In this document: one piece after another, positions 60,016-60,990 of the stretch
Layout: every line of letters begins with the position of its first letter
How positions within the stretch are numbered: position 1 is the stretch's first letter
Source of the DNA: Ruminococcaceae bacterium HV4-5-B5C
Lineage (GTDB): Bacteria > Bacillota > Clostridia > Oscillospirales > Acutalibacteraceae
Assembly: GCA_900184925.1 (NCBI GenBank)
Contig: FXYJ02000011.1
Location: 1 to 60,990, forward strand
Direction of reading: 5' to 3'
Length of the DNA: 60,990 nucleotides
Notes under the pieces: generated by a model
Databases searched by the model: none
The model's input: only the letters and a program-made list of their open reading frames with translations
Told to the model about the DNA's origin: nothing
Position numbers and translations under genes: made by a program

Positions 60016-60285
60016 CAGGCGTCTTACCGTATATTAAAAAGCGTGGTAATTTTTCTGCCGGAGGCAATATCCGTGCTGTCCTTTTTGTCCTCCTTTTGGG
60101 AAACGCTGGGGCTCGGAAAAGAAACACTTTCTGTTGGGTCTTCTGCATTCAGTATAGCAGTTTGCTCTTTCCTTTAATATGAGCAGTGTAACGATCTCAT
60201 AAAGATTACCTCAAGTGCTGTTGCTGGCTCTGTGTAACCGTATTCTGTGCTGTATGCGGGACTGGTTTGTTACCTGATCGACAAA

Positions 60286-60331
60286 AGAAAAAAGACTCAT
60301 GTGTTCGTCCGAAACCGGAACACATGAATCT
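60286..60331 (-). terminator. Terminator of the methyltransferase gene
   Basis: TCATGTGTTC/GAACACATGA stem. On the minus strand it is followed by GTCTTTTTTCTTTTG, 50 bp after the stop codon. Confidence 0.75.
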
Positions 60332-60381
60332 CAAAAAAGGTGGCCGGGAACTGTATACTGTTTGAAACAGAAAAAGCGTTC

Positions 60382-60990
60382 TTATTCTTCAGGGGCAGCG
60401 GCAACCCGATTGACGTTTATGATTCGGAACAGGTCGCTGATCCGCATTGCCATGCCAATTGTCGGTCCCCAGGAGGGAAAAATGCGCGTCTTGTAAAAGA
60501 TGGGGTAACTTTCCAGAAGCTTCAGACGAAGTCCCCACTTTTCAAGATCACCGGTATTCCGGATGCCCCATTCCATTTCGGCCTTCTGGATTCCGCATTT
60601 TTGCACCATACTGCTTGCAAACCGGATGCCGGACGGCGCGATGGTGTCAAACACGATTTCGGCGCCCGGGAAACGCTGTGCAATCATGGCGAAAAATCCG
60701 CGGACCCGTTCTTCGCCAAAGTACATCAGCACGCCCCCGACAAGGAACAGAATTCCATCCTGAGGGCTTTCAATATCATCAAAAAAGCTTTCGTCAAACA
60801 TGGATTTGGGGATGCAGTTCGTCTCCCGGCTTTCCGGAATCAGTTCGCCGCGCAGGCGGATTACCTGCGGAACGTCGAGGTCATACCACTTGATTTTTCC
60901 GTTGTTTACCCGACTGAACGTTGTGTCGAGGCCGGCACCGATGTTGACGATTACGGCGCGCGGGTGCCGCTGAATAAAGTCCCGGATCAT
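60382..60990 (-). CDS. Leucine carboxyl methyltransferase-like SAM methyltransferase, 5' partial
   Basis: At least 202 residues; the frame is open to the right edge, so the real start is probably outside the window. The SAM-binding motif VIVNIGAGLDTTFSRV is followed by KWYDLDVPQVIRLRGELI and the mid-protein FLVGGVLMYFGEERVRGFFA, all as in the PPM1/LCMT family. Bacterial relatives methylate small molecules or polyketide-type carboxylates and are often of unknown role. It is convergent with the importer operon and shares no obvious link with it. Confidence 0.85.
   Translation of the reverse strand: MIRDFIQRHPRAVIVNIGAGLDTTFSRVNNGKIKWYDLDVPQVIRLRGELIPESRETNCIPKSMFDESFFDDIESPQDGILFLVGGVLMYFGEERVRGFFAMIAQRFPGAEIVFDTIAPSGIRFASSMVQKCGIQKAEMEWGIRNTGDLEKWGLRLKLLESYPIFYKTRIFPSWGPTIGMAMRISDLFRIINVNRVAAAPEE

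Larger units (their letters stand above)
59896..60381. other. Intergenic region with two terminators
   Basis: Apart from the hairpins at 59971-60015 (plus) and 60286-60331 (minus), no gene is supported. Short plus-strand frames (59911-60177) merely read through the first terminator. A GGGCC-rich imperfect dyad lies near 59920-59945. Confidence 0.5.

Noticed and set aside
1..60990. CRISPR array, tRNA or rRNA genes
   Set aside because: No regularly spaced short repeats with unique spacers, no cloverleaf with CCA end and no rRNA-like stretch was noticed on reading. The repeats present are all coding.

Overview
The window reads as a chromosomal segment of a Gram-positive Clostridia-type anaerobe, probably Oscillospirales/Ruminococcaceae-like. 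The reasons are AGGAGG-type ribosome sites, balanced GC content, a PKTGD-type sorting tail, clostridial enoate-reductase debris, an ECF sigma/DUF4179-type anti-sigma pair and a small ferritin-like protein. This placement is inferred; no rRNA, tRNA or CRISPR is visible to anchor it.

Layout. 1-3.9 kb: a heterodimeric ABC exporter with one degenerate ATPase site, the first subunit cut by the window edge. 3.9-5.95 kb: a gene graveyard with a possible relaxase fragment, the C-terminus of a TetR regulator and a doubly broken enoate reductase. 5.95-8.2 kb: ApbE flavin transferase overlapping its probable substrate, a membrane 4Fe-4S/FMN-binding protein. 8.3-8.7 kb: a small ferritin-like protein. 9.0-11.9 kb: an output-less receiver divergent from a 7TM-PAS histidine kinase and NarL-type response regulator. 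12.2-32.4 kb: one gene of 20.2 kb coding for about 6731 residues. It has an N-terminal hydrophobic segment, 27 Ig-like repeats, a SwmB-like domain and an alpha-helical 'AGY' repeat block, then a second cycle of 3 Ig-like repeats, a SwmB-like domain and a very long AGY block.

32.6-34.8 kb: an ECF sigma factor and a DUF4179-like anti-sigma protein. 35.2-47.7 kb: a STAND-TPR-SARP-type regulator divergent from an 8-cysteine small protein and a second large surface protein (3045 aa, LamG/Ig/MBG domains, sorting signal). 47.8-49.2 kb: a PNPOx-like flavoprotein and an XRE regulator with a small membrane protein.

49.2-59.9 kb: a metabolic island around a GntR/FCD regulator. Leftward genes are a substrate-binding lipoprotein, an M20 amidohydrolase, GntR, a class III aminotransferase and an AEC transporter. 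Rightward genes are a D-2-hydroxyacid dehydrogenase, a HisC-like aminotransferase, an amino-acid ABC permease and ATPase, and a D-amino-acid-type aminotransferase. 60.4-61.0 kb: a partial LCMT-like methyltransferase.

The most interesting signals are regulatory links seen directly in the DNA. A 14-bp palindrome (TGTACTTTAGTACA) occurs both at the two-component promoter and upstream of the 20-kb gene. Tandem 12-bp repeats sit before the second surface-protein operon, next to its divergent SARP-like regulator. Three related GGT-N3-ACC operators lie inside the GntR island, and both divergent transcripts of that island appear to have terminators in their leaders. Together with the unassigned AGY helical repeat, the window looks like a regulated surface-display locus (two giant proteins, each beside its own regulator) followed by an amino-acid/2-oxo-acid island.
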